Shown here: in pieces, positions 1-8,857 of the stretch
Layout: each line of letters starts with the position of its first letter
Position numbering within the stretch: the stretch's first letter is position 1
From: an uncultured Bacilli bacterium
Lineage (GTDB): Bacteria; Bacillota_I; Bacilli_A; RF39; UBA660
DNA: 64,000 nucleotides
Assembly (NCBI GenBank): GCA_934085825.1
Contig: CAKOHR010000001.1
Coordinates: 1-64,000, forward strand
Reading direction: 5' to 3'
Made by a program: the position numbers and the translations under genes
Notes under the pieces: model-generated
Told to the model about the DNA's origin: nothing
Databases searched by the model: none
The model's input: the letters and a program-made list of their open reading frames with translations, nothing else

Positions 1-48
1 ATTGATGGAGAAGGAACATTAGATAAGCCATATATAATAGGGATGTGA
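1..48 (+). CDS. C-terminal end of a protein cut by the window edge
   Basis: Frame 1 is open from base 1 to a TGA stop at 46-48 and encodes IDGEGTLDKPYIIGM. The string G-x-G-T-x-x-x-P-Y-I-I is common at the ends of secreted or pilin-like Firmicutes proteins, so a surface protein is possible. Only 15 residues are visible and the function cannot be assigned. Confidence 0.4.
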   Translation: MDGEGTLDKPYIIGM

Positions 49-65
49 GAAACTAAAGATAAGCG

Positions 66-100
66 CATCTGGCGGGATAATTTTCCACACGCCGCCGATG
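66..100. other. GC-rich imperfect hairpin
   Basis: CATC-T-GGCGG at 66-75 pairs with CCGCCGATG at 92-100, with one bulged T and a 16-nt loop. It is notably GC-rich for this genome and lies just after the upstream gene. No T-run follows, so it is not a classical terminator. Its role is unknown. Confidence 0.4.
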
Positions 101-120
101 TCTAAGTTATCAACAAGCTC

Positions 121-172
121 AAACTGATAGAAATGTCAAAGTTAAAATTTGATAATTTTTTGTCAGTTTTTT
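121..172 (+). terminator. Putative terminator of the upstream gene
   Basis: AAACTGA at 121-127 pairs with TCAGTTT at 162-168, with an inner TCAAA/TTTGA pairing. A run of T follows. The stem is long and AT-rich, so confidence is moderate. Confidence 0.45.
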
Positions 173-173
173 C

Positions 174-202
174 TTGATTTATTGGTGAATAATTCGTATA
201 CT
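174..202 (+). promoter_or_regulatory. Sigma-A-type promoter of the GH25 gene
   Basis: A -35 TTGATT at 174-179 and a -10 TATACT at 197-202 are separated by 17 nt. They sit 20 nt upstream of the lysozyme start, which carries an AGGTGAGG ribosome-binding site. Confidence 0.6.
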
Positions 203-221
203 TGAAGTAGGTGAGGTATAA

Positions 222-1436
222 ATGAATAAGAAAAAAGCAATTATTATAATTAGTATAGTACTTGGAATGATATTGTTAAGTATTGGTGGCTATTTTTTAT
301 ATAATTATATTAGGATAAAGACAGCTAAGATTGAAATTAAATTATCAGAGAATTTAGAAGCAAATTTTGCAGATACGTTGAAAGTATCATCTTTTATTGA
401 AAGCATAAATGGTAAAATAGTAGATGACTATGCAATCGATACTGACAAGCTAGGTAAAAAAGATGTAAAGTTTGAATTTGTTAATGATGATGGTATTAAA
501 CTTAAATATAGTTATGAAATAAATGTTGTTGATAAAGAAGCTCCCCTTATATGGCTTGGTAAAAGTTATAATGTAACAAAGGGAAGTGAAGATAATTTAC
601 TTGATAAAATATTGTGTGGTGATAACTATGATAGTAATCCTAAGTGCATTATTGAAGGGGATTATGATTTAGATACAGTTGGTTCTTATAAGCTGGTTTT
701 TAAAGCAGAAGATAATAGTGGAAATCAAACAGAAAAGAATTTTACTTTGAATGTTAATGAACCTAGAGCAACTAGTAATAATTCCAGTCAAAAAGTAAAT
801 GTTGAGTTTAAAGATATGGTTAGTGATTATAAAAATGATGATACTCAAATTGGTATTGATGTATCAAAATGGCAAGGTGATATTGATTTTGGAAAATTAA
901 AAGAAGCTGGAGTAGAATTTGTTATTATTAGAGTTGGTTCTTCTACAGGGATTAATGGAGAAAATTTTGTTGATACTAAATTTGTTCAAAATATAAAAAA
1001 TGCTAATGCAGTTGGTATTCCTGTTGGAATATATTTTTATTCATATGCAAATACCTATGATAGAGCTGTTAGTGATGCAAAATGGATTATAGAACAGATT
1101 AAAGATTATAAGGTTGATTTACCAATTGCTTTTGATTGGGAGAACTGGGGAAGTTTTAATAAGTTTGATGTTAGTTTCTTTGGACTTACTAATATTGCAA
1201 AGGGTTTTATGAACACTGTTAAAGAAGCTGGTTATGATGCTATGCTTTATAGTAGTAAAACTTATTTGGAAAATGTTTGGATGCCAGTTGATTTTCCAAT
1301 TTGGCTTGCTCATTATAGTAAAAATACTAACTATACTGGTGATTATGCTTTTTGGCAATTATGTAGTAATGGTAGTGTAGATGGCATTGATGGTGATGTT
1401 GATATAAATATTAGATATGTAGAAAATAACTTATAA
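222..1436 (+). CDS. Membrane-anchored GH25 lysozyme with Ig-like domains
   Basis: This 404-residue protein hydrolyses the MurNAc-GlcNAc bond of peptidoglycan outside the membrane. Residues 5-30 form a single membrane anchor. Residues of about 40-185 look like one or two bacterial Ig-like/DUF5011-type beta domains, with the second ending VFKAEDNSGNQT. The C-terminal half is a glycoside hydrolase family 25 domain: it starts GIDVSKWQG near residue 211, with its conserved Asp, and carries the DWE catalytic motif near 305-307. The ATG is preceded by AGGTGAGG and the gene has its own promoter. It probably acts in wall remodelling or separation. The family assignment is secure; the substrate-binding role of the Ig-like part is inference. 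Confidence 0.9.
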   Translation: MNKKKAIIIISIVLGMILLSIGGYFLYNYIRIKTAKIEIKLSENLEANFADTLKVSSFIESINGKIVDDYAIDTDKLGKKDVKFEFVNDDGIKLKYSYEINVVDKEAPLIWLGKSYNVTKGSEDNLLDKILCGDNYDSNPKCIIEGDYDLDTVGSYKLVFKAEDNSGNQTEKNFTLNVNEPRATSNNSSQKVNVEFKDMVSDYKNDDTQIGIDVSKWQGDIDFGKLKEAGVEFVIIRVGSSTGINGENFVDTKFVQNIKNANAVGIPVGIYFYSYANTYDRAVSDAKWIIEQIKDYKVDLPIAFDWENWGSFNKFDVSFFGLTNIAKGFMNTVKEAGYDAMLYSSKTYLENVWMPVDFPIWLAHYSKNTNYTGDYAFWQLCSNGSVDGIDGDVDINIRYVENNL

Positions 1437-1456
1437 ATGAAAAAACAGGTGGTTTT

Positions 1457-1945
1457 ATGTGGGTGTTGGTTACAATAAGTAATGATAATAAGGGAATGTT
1501 GTATAAATATTTGCAGTTATTATTTTTAAATTTTAAAGAAAAAATAACTTTGACTTTAAATTCATTATTAAGTATTGAAGAAACATTTATTTTGCTTGAT
1601 GCTATTGTGGATATTTGTAAGATTAATGGATTTATTATAGAGCTTGGTCCCCAGTTTTTGGAGGATAGTGTTTTAATTAATGATAAGTTGGAGTTTAAAG
1701 AAGAATTATATTTTACTACTTTGGGAGAAAAAATTCTTTGGGTTTTAAAAAATAATAAAGAGTATTTAAATTTTAAAAAAATTGTCCTTATTCAGGATAC
1801 TTTAGGTGTGGATCCAATTATTATGAAAAAAAAGGGGATTGATATGGATGTATACTTTATGTTTCATCATGTTGTAGTTGATAATATGCGTGAGGTAGTG
1901 AATAAGAATAATTATCATTTTGTGAATTTAGAAAGAAAGAGGTAA
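1457..1945 (+). CDS. Hypothetical protein (162 aa)
   Basis: I do not recognise a family. The product is soluble, with alternating hydrophobic strands and helices, for example an SIEETFILLDAIVDIC helix and a KKIVLIQDT strand, suggesting a compact alpha/beta fold. It begins 20 nt after the lysozyme stop, with AGGTGG about 8 nt before the ATG, and ends 3 nt before the next start. It is therefore probably translated from the lysozyme transcript together with the following membrane protein. Confidence 0.6.
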   Translation: MWVLVTISNDNKGMLYKYLQLLFLNFKEKITLTLNSLLSIEETFILLDAIVDICKINGFIIELGPQFLEDSVLINDKLEFKEELYFTTLGEKILWVLKNNKEYLNFKKIVLIQDTLGVDPIIMKKKGIDMDVYFMFHHVVVDNMREVVNKNNYHFVNLERKR

Positions 1946-1948
1946 TTT

Positions 1949-2416
1949 ATGGCTACGAAAATACTAGTAAATTTAAGTAAGAAAAGTGATTTCTATAATA
2001 AGTTTAATAATCATAAAATAAATGATAAGTTGAGTGAATATATTTATAATGAAAGTTTAGAAGGAAATTGTAAGGATAAAATAATTATAAATATAGATAG
2101 TAAGACTGTGATTAATAATGATGAAAAGCAAGATATGATTGATATAATTAGAAGAAATTATGGAATAATGGTTCAAGATTTGCTATATTCATATGAAAAG
2201 GAACAAGATAAAAAGGCTATTCTTTTGGTTATTGGAATAGCACTGATAATTTTGTACTATACAGGATTTGCTAGTATTTTAAGAGAAATAATTTTAATGT
2301 CTGGTTGGGTTTCTATTTGTGGTTCTGTTTATGGACTTATTTTTTCATCTACCCAAAGTTATGTAAAAATTAATAGACTGAAAAATTTATCTAAAGCAAG
2401 AATTTATTTTAATTAA
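1949..2416 (+). CDS. Hypothetical protein with C-terminal membrane segments (155 aa)
   Basis: The first 90 residues are hydrophilic. They are followed by two hydrophobic segments (AILLVIGIALIILYYTGF and WVSICGSVYGLIFSS) and a short cytoplasmic tail. No family is recognised. The gene starts 3 nt after the preceding stop, with an AAAGAGG ribosome-binding site inside the previous gene, and ends just before a perfect terminator. It thus closes the lysozyme operon. A membrane-linked partner of the preceding gene is plausible but unproven. Confidence 0.6.
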   Translation: MATKILVNLSKKSDFYNKFNNHKINDKLSEYIYNESLEGNCKDKIIINIDSKTVINNDEKQDMIDIIRRNYGIMVQDLLYSYEKEQDKKAILLVIGIALIILYYTGFASILREIILMSGWVSICGSVYGLIFSSTQSYVKINRLKNLSKARIYFN

Positions 2417-2423
2417 TATTTTA

Positions 2424-2455
2424 AAAAGTGTCAACTATGTGTAGTTGACACTTTT
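2424..2455. terminator. Bidirectional intrinsic terminator
   Basis: AAAAGTGTCAACTA at 2424-2437 pairs perfectly over 14 bp with TAGTTGACACTTTT at 2442-2455 around a TGTG loop. It separates the plus-strand lysozyme operon from the converging Rpn-type pseudogene and can serve both. Confidence 0.9.
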
Positions 2456-2459
2456 GTGA

Positions 2460-3301
2460 TTATAATGAGCTTATAATTCTTTCTATTTCTTCTTCAGTTA
2501 ATCCAGTTATTTCAACTATTTCCTTGATAGAATAATCTTTTTTTAGTAGATTTGTTGCAATTTGTTTTATTTTTTCATTCCCTTTAGCTTCTCCTTCAGC
2601 AATTCCTTCAGCCAGAGCTTTCCTACGAACAAATTCATCTCTGGTATTTCTAACTAACATTTCATCTTCTTCTGGTGTAAGACCATAAACAAAAGCAGCA
2701 TCACTGTTTAATCTTTTCAAATTATCAACACTCTCCTTAATGATAGCGTTATTCATTTTCTTAGAATATTTTTCTAATTCATCCTCATCTTTTATACCTA
2801 TCATAGTTAAAATAGGGGCTTTCTTAACGTTTTCCATGTCATTATCATACCAGAGTTTAGCAAACTTTTCAACATTAATTTCATAATATTTAAACCTTGA
2901 GTCAAGTTCTTCATCGTGGCTTTTATCATAGATGGTATAACACTTTATGATTCAATATCATATTTTTCTCCGGCGATGGTATATTGACTACAGAAAGAAA
3001 AATAATAATTCATATTTCTTATTTTATCTGCTTCACTATATGTAGAATTAAGTTCTAAATTAATTTTTCTTTTTCCAGCTTCAAGAAGTAAATCAACTCT
3101 TTTGTACCTTTCTTTTTTTCTTCTGGCATTTAATTCAACCGGAATAAACTTTATTATTCTATCAACTTTAGTTTCTAAACATTCACTTAGGAGCTCACAT
3201 AATAAATCTGTTTTTTTCTTATCTTCTCCGACGAATATAGCCTTAAACATTTTATCATAATTAAATCCATAAAATATTTTTTCTTTTGTTTCATTTAACA
3301 T
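2460..3301 (-). pseudogene. Broken Rpn/PD-(D/E)XK nuclease family transposase gene
   Basis: Two minus-strand pieces belong to one gene. The N-terminal piece (3301-2945) begins MLNETKEKIFYGFNYDKMFK, contains RVDLLLEAGKRKINLELN, which fits the PD-(D/E)XK nuclease core, and stops after GEKYDIES. The C-terminal piece continues in another frame from about 2945, reading CYTIYDKSHDEELDSRF and then on to 2460. It ends in the charged AEGIAEGEAKGNEKI linker and a helical hook typical of the family. A small deletion with frameshift near 2945 joins them. Intact relatives are recombination-promoting nucleases of about 290-310 residues that can cleave DNA; this copy is very probably inactive. Confidence 0.8.
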
Positions 3302-3470
3302 AAAATTTTCCTCCTTTATATAAGACTCTATTCTAAGTTTGAAACATCAAAAAAGTCAAGAAAAATCGGTCGACATACATCTACAAATGTTTTAAAATTG
3401 CTGGTTTTACCTAATGCTTATGGGCATTATTTTCTAACAAAAACAAATAAAAATTTTATCAATTACTAAA

Positions 3471-3508
3471 AAAACACTAAATATCTACTTAAGGTATTTT
3501 AGTGTTTT
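3471..3508 (-). terminator. Terminator of the CotF-like pair
   Basis: AAAACACTAAA at 3471-3481 pairs with TTTTAGTGTTTT at 3497-3508. Read on the minus strand the hairpin ends in a T-rich run. It lies directly downstream of the minus-strand gene that ends at 3536. Confidence 0.7.
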
Positions 3509-3535
3509 ATGTGATTCCTATTTTTTGAAAATATA

Positions 3536-3787
3536 TTAATTTAATTCTTGAGATAATTGTTTGTAAGCATCATTTATCTTTTTAGGAGTTTCTTTTTCTA
3601 ATTTGTAGAAGCCTTTACTATAAGCTAAAGAAAATACATCTTTAGTTACTTTGTTAATTTCTTTAAACATTTTAAAGTATTTGTCATAAAGATGTTTTGA
3701 GCTGGCTTCATTCAAAGCATAAGTCATATTTACTGACATACTTTTTTCTGTTTCAAGTATATCCATCATAAATTCCTTATCATTCAT
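3536..3787 (-). CDS. CotF-like spore coat/ferritin-like small protein
   Basis: This 83-residue helical protein has the layout of the spore coat protein F family: a MDILETEKSMSVNMTYALNEAS helix followed by a second helix ending VFSLAYSKGFYKLE, which matches the family's aromatic close (KGWY-like). Family members are small two-helix or ferritin-like proteins linked to spore coats or the envelope. It overlaps the preceding gene by 8 nt and is followed by a terminator, so the two form a bicistron. Actual sporulation in this organism is not demonstrated here. Confidence 0.65.
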   Translation of the reverse strand: MNDKEFMMDILETEKSMSVNMTYALNEASSKHLYDKYFKMFKEINKVTKDVFSLAYSKGFYKLEKETPKKINDAYKQLSQELN

Positions 3788-3992
3788 TTATATCACTTCC
3801 TAGAATATTTAGTATTTCTTCACAATTAGCTTCATGCATTGTTATGAGTTTTTTTACTATGTTTGTTATTTCTTTATCGTTTATATATTCGTTATAAACA
3901 TTAAATTTTTTTAGTGCAATAATATTCCAGTTAAACATGTCTTTTAAATAAGATGCATCTTTAGTGGATATCATATTTGGCACATTGTTCAT
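3780..3992 (-). CDS. Small ferritin-like partner of the CotF-like protein
   Basis: This 70-residue protein contains KDASYLKDMFNWNIIALKKF followed by a second helix with HEANCEEIL. The pattern is seen in small coat-associated proteins encoded beside CotF-like genes. A GGAAGGTGAT ribosome-binding site lies just before the ATG, and the stop overlaps the start of the CotF-like gene. The function is inferred from pairing only. A metal-binding role through Glu and His is possible, but the residues are too few for a full ferritin site. Confidence 0.6.
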   Translation of the reverse strand: MNNVPNMISTKDASYLKDMFNWNIIALKKFNVYNEYINDKEITNIVKKLITMHEANCEEILNILGSDINE

Positions 3993-4086
3993 TTTCTATC
4001 ACCTTCCATTTATATTGTGGATACTTTTTTTAAAAATATATTGTTAATAATTGGTTAAAATGGTAAACTTAGGTAGAGGTATATTT

Positions 4087-4817
4087 ATGAAAAAGAAAAT
4101 AAAGAATGGTGTATCTATATTAATTTGTGTATTAACTATTTTATTTGGTATTGGTCTACTTTTAGTAAATCAAGATGAAAAAAGTTTTAAGTTACTACAA
4201 GATGAAATTAATAGTATAGAAATAATATAATAGAAAATGAAGGTATATTTAGTAATAATATTGATAAAAAACTTAAAAATAATGTTACTTCTGGTGACTT
4301 TGAAGTGGTTGAAAAAGCTGTTAAAAATTATTTTAAGGATTTTGTATTTGAAACTAGAAAATTAATTAATATTTATAGTGATGAAGATATTGAATATTTA
4401 TTTAGTATAGAAAATTATAAGAAAGATGGTAAAGATTTTATAGAAACTTTAGTAACTTTAAGAACGTTAGAAAATAAAGTAAATGATATAAATGATAGTT
4501 TAGAAAAGTTATTTAATGAAGATAAAATAATGTCTTATATTGATAGTGCAGATAGTTATTATAAAGATTATTATAGGGAATTAATGGTTGATAGTGATGC
4601 TTATGAAAATATAATCAAAGATATTAATGGAGCTAAAGATATTTATGTAAATATGATAAATACTATGGAAGATGTATTTAAATTTTTAAGTGATAATAAA
4701 GATAAATGGAATATAGAAGAAGACACTATTGTTTTTGAAAATGATGAATATTTAAATAAATATAATGAGCTTATTAATAAAATGGGTAATCTTGATGAAA
4801 ATGAACAAAATATATAA
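4087..4817 (+). pseudogene. Membrane-anchored helical protein gene split by a single-base frameshift
   Basis: An ATG at 4087, preceded by TAGAGGT, opens a 47-codon frame encoding MKKKIKNGVSILICVLTILF, a membrane anchor, and stops at 4228-4230. The coding signal then continues in another frame (NNIIENEGIFSNNIDKKL) to a TAA at 4815-4817. Adding one A to the GAAATAAT string near 4219-4224 would fuse the frames into one protein of about 243 residues, reading INSIENNIIENEG. The rest is charged and helical, so an extracytoplasmic helical protein is expected. No family is recognised. The cause could be a true mutation or an assembly error in an A-run. The ABC exporter genes follow. Confidence 0.7.
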
Positions 4818-4874
4818 ATAGTCACTTTAGAGTCATAAATATGTCATATATTTATTTTGAAGGGAAGATTATAT

Positions 4875-5552
4875 ATGGAAATATTAAAAGTTGAAAATTT
4901 AATTAAAACTTATAAAAATGGTAATACAACTATTAATGCTGTTGATAATGTAAGTTTTAGTGTGGAAAAAGGGGATTTTGTTGCCATTGTAGGTGCTAGT
5001 GGTAGTGGTAAATCTACACTTTTACATTTGCTCGGGGGTGTTGATAGACCTACATCTGGTAAAGTATTTATTGATGGGGTTGATATTTATAATATGAATA
5101 ATGATGCACTTGCAATATTTAGAAGGAGGCAAGTTGGTCTTATTTATCAATTTTATAATTTAATACCAATTTTGAATGTGGAAGAAAATATTGTGCTTCC
5201 ATGTAAATTAGATGGCAAAAATGTAAGACGTGATAGACTTGATGAAATTATTGATACTTTAGGTTTATCTAAAAGAAGAAGTCATTTACCAAATGAACTT
5301 TCTGGTGGACAACAACAAAGAGTTTCTATTGGAAGAGCTATAATTAATAATCCAGCTTTAGTTTTAGCAGATGAACCTACGGGTAATCTAGATTCAAAAG
5401 CAAGTGATGAAATTGTTGCTTTGTTGAAAGAATCTAATAAAAAATATAATCAAACTATTATTGTTATTACACATGATGCTTCAATTGCTCAAGAAGCAAA
5501 TAGAGTTATTACTATTGAAGATGGAAAAATAGTTAGTGATGTTAGGAATTAA
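4875..5552 (+). CDS. ABC transporter ATP-binding protein, MacB/LolD type
   Basis: This 225-residue ATPase powers the permease encoded 2 nt downstream. It carries Walker A GASGSGKST, a Q-loop RRRQVGLIYQFYNL, the signature LSGGQQQR, Walker B LVLADEPTGNLD and the switch His in VITHD. The sequence is typical of the MacB/LolD/FtsE group, which drives mechanotransmission rather than classical import. I choose the ATG at 4875 (MEILKVENL) because AAGGGAAG lies 8 nt upstream. A TTG at 4857 would include the ribosome-binding site. The substrate is unknown: antimicrobial peptide export/sensing or envelope protein release are the usual roles. Confidence 0.9.
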   Translation: MEILKVENLIKTYKNGNTTINAVDNVSFSVEKGDFVAIVGASGSGKSTLLHLLGGVDRPTSGKVFIDGVDIYNMNNDALAIFRRRQVGLIYQFYNLIPILNVEENIVLPCKLDGKNVRRDRLDEIIDTLGLSKRRSHLPNELSGGQQQRVSIGRAIINNPALVLADEPTGNLDSKASDEIVALLKESNKKYNQTIIVITHDASIAQEANRVITIEDGKIVSDVRN

Positions 5553-5554
5553 TT

Positions 5555-8089
5555 ATGAATATATTAAACGAATTAACTATTAAGAATTTAAAGCTTAATA
5601 AAAAAAGAACAATAGTAACAATAGTAGGTATAGTTTTGTCTGTTGCTTTAATTTGTGCAGTAGCTGGTATGGTTACATCTTTTAGGGCAACTTTAGTAAA
5701 TATAGCTATTACAGATGGTGGTAATAGACATTTAACAATTGAAAATGTAAGTAAAAAAGACTTGAAATATTTTACAAATAATAGTCATGTAAAGAGTATG
5801 TATTTAAGTGAGTCTTTAGGTTATGCTAAAGTGGATAATATAAATAAATATAAACCTTATGCTTATGTTGTTGCTTATACAAAATCAGCTTTTGACAATA
5901 CAACATTAAAATTAGTTTCTGGAAGACTTCCGGAGAATAATAAAGAAATAATAGTAAGTGTAACTTTTAAAAATAATGCTAAAGTAAAAATAGGTGATAC
6001 AATTAGTTTAGATATTGGTAAAAGAGTATGCACTGATGGAACAATTCTTAATCAAAGTAATCCATATTATGTGGAAGGTGAAGAAAATGATCTTTGCCAT
6101 GAATATATAACTGATACAAGTAAACATGAATATAAAATTGTAGGTATTACGGAAAGATTAAATTATAATATAGAAGAGTATAGTGCTCCAGGTTATACAT
6201 TAATTACTAAAATAGATAAAGTAAGTGATAATATAAATGTATCTTTATTATTTAAAGATGCTAAATATTATAAAGAATATATAAATAATATAGCAAATGA
6301 TAATGATCTAAATAAATATAATATTACTTTAAATGATGATCTTTTAAGATGGAGTGGAGCTAGTTTAAGTGATAATACAATGGGTATGTTATATGCTATT
6401 TCAGGTGTAGTAATAGGTATTATAATACTTACAAGTGTATTTGTTATAAAAAATAGTTTTGATATTGCTAATCAAGAGAAGAAAAAGATGTATGGTATGC
6501 TTTCAAGTATTGGTGCAACAAGTAAACAAATTAAGAAAAATGTCTTACATGAAGGTTTTATCCTAGGTCTAATTGGTATTCCTTTAGGTATATTATCAGG
6601 AATATTTGCGGATTATATACTTGTTATTATAATTAATTATATTGGTAATTTTAATGATGTTAAATTTGTATTTAGTATATCTATTTGGCCAGTTATTTTA
6701 AGCATTATACTTGGAGTAGTTACAATTTATTTGTCTGTGGTTAGAGCAGCTAAAAAGAGTAGTAAAATTGCACCGATTGAAGCCATTAGAAATAATAATG
6801 AAATAAAAATAAATAGTAAAAAAATTAAGTCACCTAAAATAGTTGATAAATTGTTTGGTGTTGGGGGAGATATTGCCTATAAGAATTTAAAGAGAAATAA
6901 AAAAAGAAATAGAACTACGATTATATCAATTGTAATAAGTGTTGCTGTATTTATTTCTTTATCATCATTTTTAAGCTATGGCTTTAAATTAACAAATCAG
7001 TATTATCAAGATGCTAATTATGATATTCAGCTTTATCTTAGAGATACTAATGAAGAAGAATCTAAAAAAATAATTAATGATATAATAAAAATGGATAATA
7101 TTACTAAATATAGCATAAATAGATCTATGGGTATGACATTTGATTATAAAAAATATTATAATGAAGATGTATTAAAATACTTTGATGGAGTTGAAGATTT
7201 ACCTCTTAGAATTATGTCTGTAGGTGAAGATGAGTTTGAAAGAATACTTAAAGAAAATAAAATAAGTGATACTAATTTTGATTATAAGGGTTTATTAATT
7301 GATAAAAATATTTTTTATCAAGAAGGTAGTAAAAATTATAAAGAAGTAAATTTATTAGATTTAAATAAATTTAAAACAGTAACAGGTTCTATTAATAATA
7401 AAGATTTAAATATAGAAATTTTAAAGAGAATTGATATCTTACCAATGGGACTTCAAAATGTATATAGTGAAACTCCAACAGTTATAGTAAGTGATGAATT
7501 TTATGATTATATTGTATCTAATTATAATGTAAATGCTACTGATTCAAGAAGTTTATATATTAAATCAACAGATGCCGAAAAATTAGAAAGTGTAATTAAA
7601 GAATATTTACTTGATAATGATATTACTAATTATAGTTTGTTTAATATTGAAACAGAGGCTAAAGCACAAAGAAGTTTAATTATTTTAGTAGCAATTTTCT
7701 TGTATGGTTTTATTATTGTTATCAGTTTAATTGGTGTTACTAATATTATTAATACAATAAGTACTAATATGAATTTAAGAAGAAGAGAGTTTGCTATGCT
7801 TAAGTCTATTGGTATGACTAAAAATGAATTTAATAAAATGATTAACTTAGAGTCAATTATGTATTCTACGAAAGCATTAATTATTGGTATTCCTTTAGGT
7901 TTATTAGGTTCATTTGCTATTTATAAAGCATTTGCAAATGGTAGTGATTATGGTTTTATATTTCCATGGAAAGCTATTTTAATAGCAATATTTGTTGTCT
8001 ATATTCTCGTTAGTTTAATTATGTATTTTGCTTTAAGGAAAACGAAAAGTGAAAATATAATTGATACTATTAAGGATGAAAATATATAA
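5555..8089 (+). CDS. FtsX-family ABC transporter permease (844 aa)
   Basis: This is the membrane partner of the preceding ATPase. Two FtsX-type halves are visible. Each starts with one membrane helix (near residues 20-42 and 455-475), followed by a large extracytoplasmic region of about 240 residues and three further helices (near 280-397 and 705-830), giving eight in total. The second half carries the conserved RRREFAMLKSIGMT motif, mirrored by KKKMYGMLSSIGATSKQ in the first half. The domain layout resembles the YtrF/BceB/MacB superfamily. AGGA precedes the ATG, 2 nt after the ATPase stop. The two-component system at 13.7 kb could regulate it, but no link is visible. Confidence 0.9.
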   Translation: MNILNELTIKNLKLNKKRTIVTIVGIVLSVALICAVAGMVTSFRATLVNIAITDGGNRHLTIENVSKKDLKYFTNNSHVKSMYLSESLGYAKVDNINKYKPYAYVVAYTKSAFDNTTLKLVSGRLPENNKEIIVSVTFKNNAKVKIGDTISLDIGKRVCTDGTILNQSNPYYVEGEENDLCHEYITDTSKHEYKIVGITERLNYNIEEYSAPGYTLITKIDKVSDNINVSLLFKDAKYYKEYINNIANDNDLNKYNITLNDDLLRWSGASLSDNTMGMLYAISGVVIGIIILTSVFVIKNSFDIANQEKKKMYGMLSSIGATSKQIKKNVLHEGFILGLIGIPLGILSGIFADYILVIIINYIGNFNDVKFVFSISIWPVILSIILGVVTIYLSVVRAAKKSSKIAPIEAIRNNNEIKINSKKIKSPKIVDKLFGVGGDIAYKNLKRNKKRNRTTIISIVISVAVFISLSSFLSYGFKLTNQYYQDANYDIQLYLRDTNEEESKKIINDIIKMDNITKYSINRSMGMTFDYKKYYNEDVLKYFDGVEDLPLRIMSVGEDEFERILKENKISDTNFDYKGLLIDKNIFYQEGSKNYKEVNLLDLNKFKTVTGSINNKDLNIEILKRIDILPMGLQNVYSETPTVIVSDEFYDYIVSNYNVNATDSRSLYIKSTDAEKLESVIKEYLLDNDITNYSLFNIETEAKAQRSLIILVAIFLYGFIIVISLIGVTNIINTISTNMNLRRREFAMLKSIGMTKNEFNKMINLESIMYSTKALIIGIPLGLLGSFAIYKAFANGSDYGFIFPWKAILIAIFVVYILVSLIMYFALRKTKSENIIDTIKDENI

Positions 8090-8102
8090 AGTTAAAGGGT
8101 TT

Positions 8103-8130
8103 TATGAAAGCATAAAGCTTCTTTTTCATA
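8103..8130 (+). terminator. Putative terminator of the ABC exporter operon
   Basis: TATGAAAG-C at 8103-8111 can pair with CTTCTTTTTCATA at 8118-8130, with internal imperfections. GAA-GC/GC-TTC forms the core and a T-rich stretch follows. Confidence 0.5.
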
Positions 8131-8158
8131 TTTGCTATTAAGAGTAGTATAAATTTAA

Positions 8159-8187
8159 TGTTCATTTGCTTTATGTTATGTTATAAT
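8159..8187 (+). promoter_or_regulatory. Promoter of the WYL regulator gene
   Basis: TATAAT at 8182-8187 is preceded after 17 nt by TGTTCA at 8159-8164, a weak -35. It lies 22 nt upstream of the chosen regulator start. Confidence 0.45.
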
Positions 8188-8209
8188 ATCCTTGATTGGA
8201 GAGTTTATA

Positions 8210-8800
8210 ATGGGGAAAATAGCTAATATTTTGTATATGGTGGATTTACTTAATACTGGAAATATTTATTCTTTGAAAGAATTATCTGAAAAAATAGGTG
8301 TGACTGAAAGAATGATTAGATATTATAAAGATGAAATATGTAATAATGGTATTACTATTGACTCTTTTAAAGGACCAAATGGTGGTTATTTTATGATAGA
8401 TAAAGTTAAAAATTATACGAGTGTAAATAAATATGATATACAATTATTAGATAATGTTAATTGTTTTTTATCAAAAAATAATTTTGAATATAGTAAAGAA
8501 TTTGAAAATTTTGTTGACAAATCAAAGAAAATGTATTCAATAAGTGAAGAAAAAAGTAAGTACTTTTGTAATATTGATATTAGTTCTCCGGGTGAAATTG
8601 AAAAAATTATAATAAATGCAATAAGTAAAAATGAAAAAATAGAAATCACTTATAATGATATGAGTGGTGAACAACACAAAAGAATTATTCATCCTTTGTA
8701 CATGTTTAAGTATAAGAATAGTTATTATGTTACCGCTTTTTGTGAACTTAGAAATGATATACGTCATTTTGAAATTAAAAGAATTGTTAATGTAAAATAA
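8210..8800 (+). CDS. HTH-WYL transcriptional regulator
   Basis: This 196-residue DNA-binding regulator has an N-terminal winged-helix HTH (YSLKELSEKIGVTERMIRYYKDEI, about residues 18-45). Its C-terminal WYL domain runs from about residue 128 and includes EKIEITYNDMSGEQHKRIIHP and KYKNSYYVTAFCELRNDIRHFEIKRI. WYL domains sense nucleic acids or small ligands and often control defence or stress genes. The ATG at 8210 follows TTGGAGAG; an upstream TTG at 8192 would swallow that site. The regulator sits 57 nt before the HAD/PRTase/PfkB/SIS operon on the same strand, making it the obvious candidate regulator. The WYL part is shorter than in full-length YafY relatives (about 300 aa). Confidence 0.85.
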   Translation: MGKIANILYMVDLLNTGNIYSLKELSEKIGVTERMIRYYKDEICNNGITIDSFKGPNGGYFMIDKVKNYTSVNKYDIQLLDNVNCFLSKNNFEYSKEFENFVDKSKKMYSISEEKSKYFCNIDISSPGEIEKIIINAISKNEKIEITYNDMSGEQHKRIIHPLYMFKYKNSYYVTAFCELRNDIRHFEIKRIVNVK

Positions 8801-8826
8801 TAAAGACAAAATATTTCAAAAATATA

Positions 8827-8835
8827 TGGTATAAT
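8827..8835 (+). promoter_or_regulatory. Extended -10 promoter of the HAD/PRTase/PfkB/SIS operon
   Basis: TGG-TATAAT at 8827-8835 is a perfect extended -10 with no clear -35. It is located 22 nt before the HAD gene start, so the operon can be transcribed separately from the WYL gene. Confidence 0.55.
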
Positions 8836-8857
8836 GAATTTAGGGAGGCAATATTTT

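Noticed and set aside
81..115. DnaA-box-like strings TTTTCCACA and TTATCAACA suggesting a replication origin
   Set aside because: There are only two imperfect boxes, and no dnaA, dnaN or AT-rich unwinding region adjoins.
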